A stretch of 13,182 bases of DNA from Clostridia bacterium (GCA_009776385.1 WRFT01000024.1:1-13182); one strand, 5' to 3'; numbered from the stretch's first letter, positions 1 through 7,672 are shown. The notes: a model not told the origin generated them from the sequence alone. Made by a program: numbers and translations.

Positions 1-80
1 ACCGTGACGGTCTCCGCGGCCAGCGCCGCGCCATTGAGCAGCAGCAGCGCGGCAAGAAGCCATACCAGGACTCTTTTCAT
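1..80 (-). CDS. Secreted protein, N-terminal fragment (runs off left edge)
   Basis: Only the first 26 codons are inside the window. They begin with ATG at 80 and read MKRVLVWLLAALLLLNGA, followed by ALAAETVT. This is a clear signal peptide: two basic residues, a leucine/alanine core and an Ala-rich signal peptidase I site near residues 20-22, with no lipobox cysteine. A strong AAGGAGG ribosome-binding site (89-95, minus strand) lies 8 bases upstream, so the start is well supported. It follows the alpha-amylase stop by 53 bases in the same direction and is probably the next gene of the glucan operon. A further extracellular glucan-active enzyme such as a pullulanase is plausible from context only; the mature protein is not visible. 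Confidence 0.72.
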   Translation of the reverse strand, partial: MKRVLVWLLAALLLLNGAALAAETVT

Positions 81-133
81 GATTTATTCCTCCTTGTTTT
101 GTTATGATGAATCCCTCATGGGGAAAGCATCCC

Positions 134-1606
134 TTATTGGATAAGCGCGATTCCGTATGCCGGCAGCAGCAGCGTCGAACCCTCCAGTTCCGCCTGCCCC
201 CAGACCTGCAGTTCGCCGGCCAGCGTCGTGTACGCGCCGGGCAGGGTGACGGCGGTTTCATCCACGGACAGATTGATGGCGATAAGCAGCCGTTCATCTA
301 AATGGGTTTTTTCGATAAGGCAGATGCTGCCGTCCGGGCTGTCTAAAACCTCGGGTGTACCCCTGGCTATGACGGGGAATTGATTACGCAGATGCATGGC
401 TTGTTTGTAATAGTTTAAAATGGAACTGTCCTTTTGTTGCTGTTCCTGTACGGAAGGGAACGGGTACTCCGGCATACTCGTTCCCGGAGGCGCAAAGGTG
501 ATGTTCTTCTTTTCATCCCAAAACATGCCCAGCCGCTTTTCCGGGTCGTTAGCCGCGCCGACCATGCCTATTTCATCACCGTAATAGACGAAGATACAAC
601 CCTTCATCATCGCCAGCAGGCCCGCCGCCATTTTAATGTTGGTGGCCGAATGATACCCCACTGCGTTGGCAATGCGCGGCGTATCATGGTTGCCCAAAAA
701 GGGTGAAAGCAGCAGCCCGTTCATTTCGTTTTCCAAAAGCATCACAGCCGCGCCGAACCGCTCCGCCTTATTCTCCGTATCAGCCCGCAGCAGGCTGCCG
801 ATATACCCCGATGCTTGAGAGACGGGGAATATAAAGAAACTGTCTATCCCGCTTTCGTAGTAGTCGCGGATGGTCCGCAGGTTATCCCAGCATTCACCCA
901 CGATGAAACAATCCGGTTTGATAGCCTTGCAGGTCTCGTTCAGCCACGCTAAAAACGCGATATTCGCGCGTTTATCGCCGGTGTAATAACTGGTTACCGC
1001 GTCCAGGCGGAAGCCGTCCACGCCCATGTCCAACCAATACCGCATGATATTTTCTATCTCATTTAAAACGGCGGGGCTGTCAAGGTTTAAATCCGGCATC
1101 GTGGAGGTAAACCTGCTTTCATAATAAACGCCTTCCGGCAAGTAATTGTAACCGGGCATTGCCTCCGCGGAGAAATTATAGTATTCCCGGTAAGGCGAGT
1201 CTTTGTCTCTGGCGGCCTGAAACCACGGATGCCGGCTGGATGTGTGGTTGACCACCAAGTCGATAATGACGCGTATGTTCAAGGCATGCGCCTTATCAAG
1301 AAATGCCTGAAAGTCCTCTAAGGTACCGTACTCCTCGTGTATACCGTAATAATCGGTCACGTCATACTTATGGTAACTGGGCGAGGGATGGATGGGCATC
1401 AGCCATATGCCGCCAAACCCTAAATCGTGAATGTAGTCCAGCTTGGCGGTCAACCCCTTAAAATCGCCGATGCGGTCGCCGTCGCCGTCCGCGTAGGAGT
1501 AAACGAATATTTCATACCAGTTATCCACGATGTCTGTTTCCGCCCAAACGGCGGCGGTACTCAAAAACAGACAAATCGCCAAGAGGATAAGCAATGCCTT
1601 TTTCAT
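134..1606 (-). CDS. Secreted GH13 alpha-amylase
   Basis: A glycoside hydrolase family 13 enzyme expected to cleave internal alpha-1,4 links of starch-like glucans outside the membrane. Numbering from ATG 1606 (490 residues), a signal peptide (MKKALLILL core, cleavage near VWA|ET at about 22) precedes the barrel. A calcium-type DGDGDRIGD loop is at about 40-48. The four GH13 regions are intact: DLVVNH (116-121), GFRLDAVTS with nucleophile Asp202, VGECW with acid/base Glu238, and FLGNHD with Asp308. A short beta domain ends the protein. There is no lipobox, so it should be released. In-frame alternatives are ATG 1615 and GTG 1621; the GTG overlaps the malG stop by 4 bases (GTGA). I prefer 1606 because it gives the most typical signal peptide, with GTGAGG about 9 bases upstream. 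The family is certain; the exact specificity (amylase versus a related exo-acting enzyme) is inferred. Confidence 0.93.
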   Translation of the reverse strand: MKKALLILLAICLFLSTAAVWAETDIVDNWYEIFVYSYADGDGDRIGDFKGLTAKLDYIHDLGFGGIWLMPIHPSPSYHKYDVTDYYGIHEEYGTLEDFQAFLDKAHALNIRVIIDLVVNHTSSRHPWFQAARDKDSPYREYYNFSAEAMPGYNYLPEGVYYESRFTSTMPDLNLDSPAVLNEIENIMRYWLDMGVDGFRLDAVTSYYTGDKRANIAFLAWLNETCKAIKPDCFIVGECWDNLRTIRDYYESGIDSFFIFPVSQASGYIGSLLRADTENKAERFGAAVMLLENEMNGLLLSPFLGNHDTPRIANAVGYHSATNIKMAAGLLAMMKGCIFVYYGDEIGMVGAANDPEKRLGMFWDEKKNITFAPPGTSMPEYPFPSVQEQQQKDSSILNYYKQAMHLRNQFPVIARGTPEVLDSPDGSICLIEKTHLDERLLIAINLSVDETAVTLPGAYTTLAGELQVWGQAELEGSTLLLPAYGIALIQ

Positions 1607-1617
1607 GGGTACCATCC

Positions 1618-2490
1618 TCACCCCTTTATTGCGCCGGCCGTCATCCCGTTGACGATGTTTTTAACCAGACAGAAGAATAGAATGACTATGGGGACCGCGA
1701 TAAACATGCTGCCTGCCGCGAATCGGGAAAAATGCGTCTCCGGCATACTGAAAAGCCCCACCGCAACCGTCCACTGTTCCCTGTTTTTCAGCAATAGCCT
1801 GGGCAGCAGCACATCGCTCCAGGGCCATGTAAACTGTGTAAGCGCCGTGTATACCAGCATGGGTTTAGCAAGCGGCAGCGTAATCTTCCTAAAGATGAGG
1901 AAGTTATTCGCGCCGTCGATACGCGCCGCCTCGTAAATGGTTTGGGGTATGGTATCAAAATAACCCTTTTGAAGCAAGTACCCCAGCGGCGCCGTACCGG
2001 CATACAAGATAATCAGCGCTTCCAAGCGGTTGAGCAGCCCGAATTGCGCCATGATGATATAAATAGCCGCCATCCCCATAAAACCCGGGAACATGCCCAG
2101 AACGAGCGTTATTTGCTTGATGCTGTCGCGGCCCTTGAAACGAAAACGGCTCATGACGTAACCGGTAAGAATGACTAAAACCGTACCAAGCACGCAGCTC
2201 ATGGAAGCGACGTACAGCGTGTTTGAAAACCAGCGGCCATACGGATACAAGCCATTGACATCATCGGTAAACAGATCCACAAAAGTTTGGAAGCTGTACG
2301 CGGAGGGGAAGAAGCCGCGGGTGTCATACAGGCTGCCGGACTTGCTAAAGCTTGCCAGTACCAGCCACAGGCAGGGAAAAAGGAAGAATACCGATATAAA
2401 CACGAGCGCCGTGTATGTGAGCGTGTTATCTATGGCGCGCCTGAAGGTGAGACGTTTCTTTCGCTTTTTAATTACCGCTGAGCCGCTCAT
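1618..2490 (-). CDS. malG: MalG-like sugar ABC transporter permease
   Basis: Inner-membrane permease of a CUT1 (maltodextrin-type) importer, 290 residues, the usual length for MalG. The N-terminus is basic (KKRKKR, about 8-13) and is followed by a membrane helix at about 24-48. Further hydrophobic segments lie at about 90-113, 125-149, 155-175, 210-228 and 259-280. The EAA loop that docks on the ATPase is present: EAARIDGANNFLIFRKITLP (187-206). The ATG start overlaps the malF stop (ATGA, 2487-2490), and AGGAGG sits 10 bases upstream inside malF, so translation is probably coupled to keep MalF and MalG equimolar. The sugar transported is inferred from the amylase and neopullulanase on either side, not from the permease itself. 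Confidence 0.93.
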   Translation of the reverse strand: MSGSAVIKKRKKRLTFRRAIDNTLTYTALVFISVFFLFPCLWLVLASFSKSGSLYDTRGFFPSAYSFQTFVDLFTDDVNGLYPYGRWFSNTLYVASMSCVLGTVLVILTGYVMSRFRFKGRDSIKQITLVLGMFPGFMGMAAIYIIMAQFGLLNRLEALIILYAGTAPLGYLLQKGYFDTIPQTIYEAARIDGANNFLIFRKITLPLAKPMLVYTALTQFTWPWSDVLLPRLLLKNREQWTVAVGLFSMPETHFSRFAAGSMFIAVPIVILFFCLVKNIVNGMTAGAIKG

Positions 2491-3869
2491 TGATACCTAT
2501 CCTCCTGTTTGTACGCGGCGGACCGCATGTATACAGCCAGTGACAGCGTGGAGGTGATGGCGAAGATAACCAGGCTGATGGCCGCGCCCACTGAGTAATA
2601 GTTGTTATCTACCGACAAGTTATACAGCCAGTTAATCAGCAAATCCGTATCCGATGCTAAAAAGTAATCTCCGTAGTTGGAGATGACATTGTTGCGCATG
2701 AAGAAAAAGATGCCGAAGTTATTAAAGTTGCCTACAAACTGGCTGATGAGCAGCGGCGTGGTGGCAAAAAGCACAAAGGGAAAGGTAATCTTACGGAACT
2801 GCTGCAGGGAAGACGCGCCGTCCAATGTAGAAGCTTCGTAAAGATCCGCGCTGATGTTGCTTAAGATGCCGGATGCCATCAGCATGATGGAGGGTGTGGC
2901 AATCCAGGCGTTGACAAACAAGCCGATCCCGCGTGCCCACCATTTGGCGGAAGCGTCGTTTGTCAGAAAAAAGATGCTGTCCTTGCCCGCGTCCGTCAAC
3001 AAGCTGTTGATGGGGCCGGATTGCGAAAACATAAAGCGATACCCCAACATGGAAATGAAACCCGGTATCGCGTACGCCAAAATGGGAAAGGCGCGCCAAA
3101 ACTTGGAGTACCGCACGTTTTTCTTATTAAGCAAAAGCGCTAAAGACAGGCCGAAGATGAAGTTAATCAGCGTGGTGGAAACCGCCCAGGTCACATTCCA
3201 TGTGATTATTTTTTGAAATGTACCGCCCAATTTGCTGACACCGACCAGCTTTTGCCATGCGTCAAGAGACCAGCCGGCCAGTTTCGGATAGACGATATCA
3301 CCGCCCAGGTTGGTAAAGGCGATGAGAATCATAAATACGATGGGCACGATGGACAGAACCGTCACCGTTACCACCGGCAGGCTTAAGGATGTGATATGAA
3401 ACTTATCATCCGCCATGGCCCTTAGTGTTTGCCTGAAAGACCGCGGTTTTTTACCTTGCTGGACCCTGCGTGCGGAAAAAACGGCGTCCCGAACATTGGC
3501 ATACCATAAAACGACCGTCAAAACCAGAACACCCCAGGCAAAGACACCCAAAATCAACATCGTCATCGAGTTGTCGCCGGGTATGCCCAGCCACAAATCT
3601 TCCTGCCGCGTACCCAAGGTAAAAATACCCGCCAGGTCCTTGATGCCCATGGTGATAAAATACCATGCCGACGCCGCCAAACAGCTTAAAAAGGCGATTC
3701 CTTTAACAATTTGCCCGTATACAAGCTGCCCGGCCCCCATCAGGCATATGGACGCCCACACGCCGGGGGGCGCCCACTTTAAGAACGCCGTGAAGTTTTG
3801 ATAAGCCATCCCCGGTTTTTTAAAGAACGGCGTCTTTTTATTTAGTGTTTTGTCTGCCTGATGCTGCAA
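2487..3869 (-). CDS. malF: MalF-like sugar ABC transporter permease
   Basis: Partner permease of MalG, 460 residues. The transport core (about 160-460) carries the EAA motif EASTLDGASSLQQFRKITFP (345-364) and several hydrophobic helices. Before it lies an N-terminal part of about 155 residues with membrane segments around 36-75 and 102-123 and a basic cytoplasmic linker (RRVQQGKKPRSFR, 134-146). Extended N-termini of this kind are known among MalF proteins, including those of Bacillota. The start is a TTG at 3869 with a perfect GGAGG (3877-3881) 7 bases upstream; the first in-frame ATG (residue 21) has no such site. It follows the binding-protein gene by 18 bases and overlaps malG by 4. The initiation codon is weak for a permease of an abundant system, which may limit its level relative to the binding protein. 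Confidence 0.92.
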   Translation of the reverse strand: MQHQADKTLNKKTPFFKKPGMAYQNFTAFLKWAPPGVWASICLMGAGQLVYGQIVKGIAFLSCLAASAWYFITMGIKDLAGIFTLGTRQEDLWLGIPGDNSMTMLILGVFAWGVLVLTVVLWYANVRDAVFSARRVQQGKKPRSFRQTLRAMADDKFHITSLSLPVVTVTVLSIVPIVFMILIAFTNLGGDIVYPKLAGWSLDAWQKLVGVSKLGGTFQKIITWNVTWAVSTTLINFIFGLSLALLLNKKNVRYSKFWRAFPILAYAIPGFISMLGYRFMFSQSGPINSLLTDAGKDSIFFLTNDASAKWWARGIGLFVNAWIATPSIMLMASGILSNISADLYEASTLDGASSLQQFRKITFPFVLFATTPLLISQFVGNFNNFGIFFFMRNNVISNYGDYFLASDTDLLINWLYNLSVDNNYYSVGAAISLVIFAITSTLSLAVYMRSAAYKQEDRYQ

Positions 3870-3876
3870 TGTTGAA

Positions 3877-3881
3877 CCTCC
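3877..3881 (-). promoter_or_regulatory. Ribosome-binding site deciding the malF TTG start
   Basis: GGAGG on the minus strand, 7 bases before TTG 3869. No other start codon in this frame has a comparable site, so the permease is read from TTG and not from the ATG 20 codons later. Confidence 0.75.
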
Positions 3882-3887
3882 GTTTCG

Positions 3888-5354
3888 TTAAGACAGCGTG
3901 AATATCGCATCAAGAATCTGCTGCACCATGCGTTCAAGGGCGGCTTGTATCTGCTCGATGGTTGTGTAGAGTTCCGGTTCCCCGCGGGAACTGCGGAAGG
4001 CATCGGTACACAGGTCAATTAAGAAACTCTCACCCGGCGTCCATAGCTGGCTCATTTCGTTGATGGCAGGCATGATGTAGATAAGGTTGTTATCCAAATT
4101 ATCAAACATCATTTGCACGGTCGCGTCATCCTTGCCGATTTCCGCTGCCGCGTCGCCGCGGGCCGGGCTGATGCCGAGCATACGGTTCCGCTCCATCACC
4201 TGCGGGAAAGATGCCGCGAACTGAATAAAGGCCAAAGACGCGTTGGGGCATTGTGTGTAAGCGGAAATACCAAAGCCGTTCATACCGCCCATCATGATGG
4301 TTTGCGTCGTCAGATTGTCCATATCGGTAATTGTATCCTGCCACGGGCCGCCCGTCAAATCGTACGATTTGGGCAGACGCGGAACGGGAATCATCTTCAG
4401 GTCGGCCTCGGCTTCCTCACGGGTCCAACTGCCGGTGTTGATCATGGCGCGGACAAACATCTGTTTGACATCCGGCGTGGTGATGGTGCACAGCATCGTA
4501 CCCTGCGCCAGATAGCTGTAGGCGGCCGACGCGAACGCCTTATCCAGCGCTTCCGTGTTGTTCATCAGCGCCGCCCACTGCCGCAGCATGGAAGCGCACT
4601 TCGCGGCGTCCCCCTTCGCCAGCCCGATATCGGCGGGATCCGTATCATCGCTGCCAAAGACATAGGCGCCGCCCGTAAACAGGTAACCGAATGAGAAGTA
4701 CACATCCACCAGGTCATCCAAATAACCGTATTTGGTGGTGCCTCCGTTCTCTTGAACCGCTTTGCTGTAGGCATACAGCGCCGTGAAGGTTTCAAAAAAA
4801 TCGGGCATGCCGTTTTGGTTTAAATCCCATTGGGTTTGCCAGTCATCAGGCAGCATGGACTCGATATAGAACAGCATGCCGCTTTGCACATTGATGGGAA
4901 CGCCGCAAAAGAAAGGCTCGTCATACATCACCATCTTGTAGGCGTCCCAAGCGTCCCGGGGCGTATGCGGATAACACTCCAGGTCGAATATCGGTAAGGG
5001 AAGCAGATGCTGCTTGGTAGCGTATTTCATTAAAATGTCATTGGCTTGGTACCACACGTCCGGTCCGTAACCGTAGGGGCCGTCGGTTGCCAGGTCGGAA
5101 TATTGGTCGATATCCATAATTTTGGCGGACACGCCCAGGCCTTGATAAGCCGCGTTGAAGGCGTCTATAAGCTGTTGGGCGTATCCCAACTCGATGGAGG
5201 TGGCGTTTTCCAGCACTTGAACCACCGCGCCTTGCTCCAATTCGCCATGAAAGCGCGACATGACACGCTGATACATCTCGCTTTCCGCCATGGCGGGCAC
5301 AATAAATGAAAGGGCCAGGAACATAACCAGGAAATACAGGCATAACTTCTTCAC
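3888..5354 (-). CDS. Maltodextrin-type ABC transporter solute-binding protein
   Basis: Extracytoplasmic binding protein of the importer encoded just downstream, 488 residues, in the usual range for CUT1 binding proteins. The signal peptide (residues 1-23, ending PAMA|ES) has a signal peptidase I site and no lipobox; its only cysteine, Cys5, is in the n-region. The order of elements fits MalE-like proteins: an early GPDVWYQANDILMKYA segment (98-112), an FFCGVPINVQSGMLFYI strand region (148-164) and later helices with conserved aromatics. A DLNQNGMPDFFE segment (177-188) has exact EF-hand loop spacing. The start is GTG 5354 with AGGAG 8 bases upstream. It lies 20 bases after the neopullulanase gene. 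Specificity for maltodextrins is inferred from its neighbours; the family assignment is firm. Confidence 0.9.
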   Translation of the reverse strand: MKKLCLYFLVMFLALSFIVPAMAESEMYQRVMSRFHGELEQGAVVQVLENATSIELGYAQQLIDAFNAAYQGLGVSAKIMDIDQYSDLATDGPYGYGPDVWYQANDILMKYATKQHLLPLPIFDLECYPHTPRDAWDAYKMVMYDEPFFCGVPINVQSGMLFYIESMLPDDWQTQWDLNQNGMPDFFETFTALYAYSKAVQENGGTTKYGYLDDLVDVYFSFGYLFTGGAYVFGSDDTDPADIGLAKGDAAKCASMLRQWAALMNNTEALDKAFASAAYSYLAQGTMLCTITTPDVKQMFVRAMINTGSWTREEAEADLKMIPVPRLPKSYDLTGGPWQDTITDMDNLTTQTIMMGGMNGFGISAYTQCPNASLAFIQFAASFPQVMERNRMLGISPARGDAAAEIGKDDATVQMMFDNLDNNLIYIMPAINEMSQLWTPGESFLIDLCTDAFRSSRGEPELYTTIEQIQAALERMVQQILDAIFTLS

Positions 5355-5374
5355 AGGCAGGACTCCTTTCTTGA

Positions 5375-7030
5375 TTAAAGCCGGTCTATACGGTATTCAC
5401 ACGCCTCCAGCGTATGGGTACAACCATTGATGACGGCTGCGGCGGGTTGGTCCGCCGCGTTTATCATCAACCCCGCTCCGGACCTTTTAACGGACAAGAT
5501 ATCGCCAAAAGCCTCGATGGCCATTTCGTCACCGGCAAGCCTTCCGCTTGTTTTTAAAATGCAAAGCCGCTTGACCAGTTCCCTGAGTGACGCATCCCAC
5601 AACCGTTCCTCCCAAGGAAAACCTTTGCGGCAGCCGGGATCGTATCCGCCCTCCATGCCTATTTCGTCGCCGTAATAAATACAAGGAATACCCACATAGA
5701 AAAACAACAGGCAAAAAGCCAGCTTCAACCGCGGCTTGTCGCCCTTTAAAAGGGTTAAGAAACGATGCGTGTCATGGCTGCCGATGAGGTTGAGCATCAT
5801 ACGCGATGCCTGCGGGGCGGTTCGCGCCAAAAGGCGGTTTAGCCGGCAGGCTGTACCCTGCGCGTCTTGTGTGCGATGAACCAGATAATCGGTTAAGGCC
5901 TTGGTCAGCGCGTAGTTCATCACGCCGTCCGCTTGATCGCCCCTAAGCCAGCTTGCGGGGTTTTGCCATATTTCCCCAACAATCAGCGCATCCGGGTTTT
6001 CCGCCTTGACGGCCTTGCGAAAGGCCCGCAGAAAATCCGCGCTCAGTTCGTCCGTTACATCCAAACGCCAGCCGTCAATATGGTATTCCCGCACCCAATA
6101 AGCGCCGATGCCGCAAAAGTACTTTATGACTTCCGGATGCCCCGTGTTGAGTTTGGGCATGGAAGAAACACGGCCGAATGTAAAATAGTTTGCTTCCTTC
6201 AGGTCTACCCGGTCGCCCTCGATAAAAAACCAATCCCAATAAGCGGAACCTTTGCCATGACGGATGGCGTCCTGAAAGGGCTTAAACAGGGTGGAGCAAT
6301 GGTTAAAGACGCCGTCCAGCAGCACGCGCATATTCCTTTTATGTACGGCGTCTATCAGTGAACGCAGCGCCGCTTCCCCGCCGAAAGCGGTATCGACCGT
6401 TTCATAATCCGCCACATCGTATTTATGGTTGCTGGGTGATGGGAATACCGGTGTTAAGTAGAGGCAGTTAACGCCTAAATCGGACAAATAATCTAAATGC
6501 TTTTCTATACCCGGAAGATCGCCGCCAAACAAGGCGTGAGGGGTGGGGTCGCTGTCCCACGCGCTGTTTACATAAGCCTTCTTACCAAGCCCGTTGGCAA
6601 AACGCTCCGGGAATATTTGGTAGGCGACGGCCGTGTCGGCCCAGGAAACAACCTTGTGCACATCACACGCATGAATGAACGGGTTTTGGAAAAAATGGCA
6701 GTACCCCTGCGGAAAGGCATAATGGCGGCTTAACCCCTCCTCGCTGAAATAAAAAGTTTCCCGCCGCGTATGCAAAATAAAAACATACGCCAGCCGCGTA
6801 TCCTTGCCGGATACATCCGTTTGATAATAATCCCATAGATCATCGGACGCCCATTGCCGTATGGCAACGGTTTGGCGCGCTTCATTCCAAGTGTATTTAT
6901 TTAAGGTATAGCATAACTCAACGCGTTGATACGCTCCGCGCTCCGTACTGATTCTGACGCGAAAAGTGCGCTGATCCAACGCAAAACAATCTATCCCTCT
7001 GCCCCGATGAATGACAACGGGCGTATTCAC
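5375..7030 (-). CDS. Cytoplasmic GH13 neopullulanase / cyclomaltodextrinase
   Basis: A GH13 hydrolase of 551 residues without a signal peptide, expected to break imported maltodextrins (and possibly cyclodextrins or pullulan fragments) in the cytoplasm. Residues 1 to about 125 form a beta-rich N-terminal domain of the type seen in neopullulanase-subfamily enzymes (CBM34-like). The barrel begins at VAYQIFPERFANG (about 135-147), with FGGDLPGI (168-175) and NHKYDVADY (201-209). Catalytic regions are DGVFNH (239-244), GWRLDVTDE with nucleophile Asp324, VGEIW with acid/base Glu353, and LIGSHDTHR with Asp420. The start is GTG 7030 with AAAGGGGG 7 bases upstream. It lies 31 bases after the flavodoxin gene and 20 before the binding-protein gene. 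The exact substrate (cyclodextrin, maltodextrin or pullulan) cannot be told from sequence alone. Confidence 0.92.
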   Translation of the reverse strand: MNTPVVIHRGRGIDCFALDQRTFRVRISTERGAYQRVELCYTLNKYTWNEARQTVAIRQWASDDLWDYYQTDVSGKDTRLAYVFILHTRRETFYFSEEGLSRHYAFPQGYCHFFQNPFIHACDVHKVVSWADTAVAYQIFPERFANGLGKKAYVNSAWDSDPTPHALFGGDLPGIEKHLDYLSDLGVNCLYLTPVFPSPSNHKYDVADYETVDTAFGGEAALRSLIDAVHKRNMRVLLDGVFNHCSTLFKPFQDAIRHGKGSAYWDWFFIEGDRVDLKEANYFTFGRVSSMPKLNTGHPEVIKYFCGIGAYWVREYHIDGWRLDVTDELSADFLRAFRKAVKAENPDALIVGEIWQNPASWLRGDQADGVMNYALTKALTDYLVHRTQDAQGTACRLNRLLARTAPQASRMMLNLIGSHDTHRFLTLLKGDKPRLKLAFCLLFFYVGIPCIYYGDEIGMEGGYDPGCRKGFPWEERLWDASLRELVKRLCILKTSGRLAGDEMAIEAFGDILSVKRSGAGLMINAADQPAAAVINGCTHTLEACEYRIDRL

Positions 7031-7037
7031 CCATCAG

Positions 7038-7045
7038 CCCCCTTT
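7038..7045 (-). promoter_or_regulatory. Ribosome-binding site deciding the neopullulanase GTG start
   Basis: AAAGGGGG on the minus strand, 7 bases before GTG 7030. An ATG four bases upstream of the GTG is in another frame. The run lies in the loop of a possible 5-bp stem (CACCC at 7048-7052 pairing with GGGTG at 7028-7032) that would cover the start codon; this pairing is inference only. Confidence 0.6.
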
Positions 7046-7061
7046 CGGGTGGTAAAATGAA

Positions 7062-7574
7062 TCAACCGCGCATCCTATCGTTTGCACAGCTTAATAACGG
7101 CGTCAGCGCATCCTTTGAGGCGGCGTCAAAGGATGCCCCAAAATCGATCCCCGCGCCGGGTTCTTGTTGTTTACCCTTCATCAGCAGCGCCACGACATGC
7201 ATGATTGTTCTGTCCATGAAGCCCATTTCCGGAAAGTTTAACCCGCCCTGCATGTAAAAATGGGGAATGACCGCCCGTTCTTCCGCGGTTAGATTCTCGC
7301 GCCAGTATTTCTCTACGGTCGATTCGGCGGCGGCAGGCGCCGCGCCAACGGCAAACACAATTAAGTTATCCCGCAAGCGGGATGTCACCGCCTTTAACCG
7401 CTCCACACGGCCCGCGTGAAGGCGGCCTCCGAAGATGACCAAGTCTTCCGCACCGATGGCGGTTTCGGCAAAATCGGAATAGGGCCGGGCCCGGCAGCCC
7501 AACTCCTGCGCGATCCATTCCGCGTAGCGCTTGGTAAACCCTGTTTTACCGCTATAAAAAACGTGTACTTTCAT
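7062..7574 (-). CDS. Flavodoxin-domain protein (HemG-like)
   Basis: A small FMN-binding electron carrier or flavin-dependent dehydrogenase of 170 residues. The N-terminus has the flavodoxin fold opening: a short beta strand (MKVHVFY), the phosphate-binding loop SGKTGFT (8-14) and an amphipathic helix RYAEWIAQEL (16-25). A second strand/loop DLVIFGGRLHAG (44-55) would contact the flavin. The C-terminal layout (HFYMQGGLNFP, then an MDRTIMHVVALLMKG helix, 105-134) resembles the flavodoxin_5 / protoporphyrinogen dehydrogenase HemG group more than short electron-transfer flavodoxins. The ATG is fixed by an in-frame stop just upstream; GAGGTGA lies about 10 bases before it. It is the first gene of the glucan operon although no haem or redox gene is nearby. 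FMN binding is likely; the reaction is unknown. Confidence 0.85.
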   Translation of the reverse strand: MKVHVFYSGKTGFTKRYAEWIAQELGCRARPYSDFAETAIGAEDLVIFGGRLHAGRVERLKAVTSRLRDNLIVFAVGAAPAAAESTVEKYWRENLTAEERAVIPHFYMQGGLNFPEMGFMDRTIMHVVALLMKGKQQEPGAGIDFGASFDAASKDALTPLLSCANDRMRG

Positions 7575-7596
7575 TATTCACATTCACCTCATCTCC

Positions 7597-7625
7597 ATTA
7601 TGTCATAGACCCGTAAAAAGTACAA
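7597..7625 (-). promoter_or_regulatory. Candidate sigma-A promoter for the glucan operon
   Basis: On the minus strand, -35 TTGTAC (7620-7625), a 17-base spacer and -10 CATAAT (7597-7602). The -10 matches five of six consensus bases; the -35 is weaker (TTG plus mismatches), as expected for a regulated promoter. The transcript would start about 15 bases before the flavodoxin ATG, just including its GAGGTGA ribosome site. A GCGGTTCCGC inverted repeat (7635-7644) lies immediately upstream of the -35 and could be an operator, but this is only a guess. I see no good cre-type palindrome. Confidence 0.45.
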
Positions 7626-7672
7626 TATCAATACGCGGTTCCGCTTTTAAAAGACAAATGATTTGAAACAAG

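Noticed and set aside
1427..1936. 169-codon plus-strand open frame spanning the amylase/malG junction
   Set aside because: It is antisense to two clear genes, with no recognisable domain and no matching neighbour on that strand.
4113..4694. 193-codon plus-strand open frame antisense to the binding-protein gene
   Set aside because: It lies entirely inside a well-supported gene on the other strand, its product is Arg/His-rich with no recognisable domain, and long antisense frames are expected in GC-rich coding sequence.
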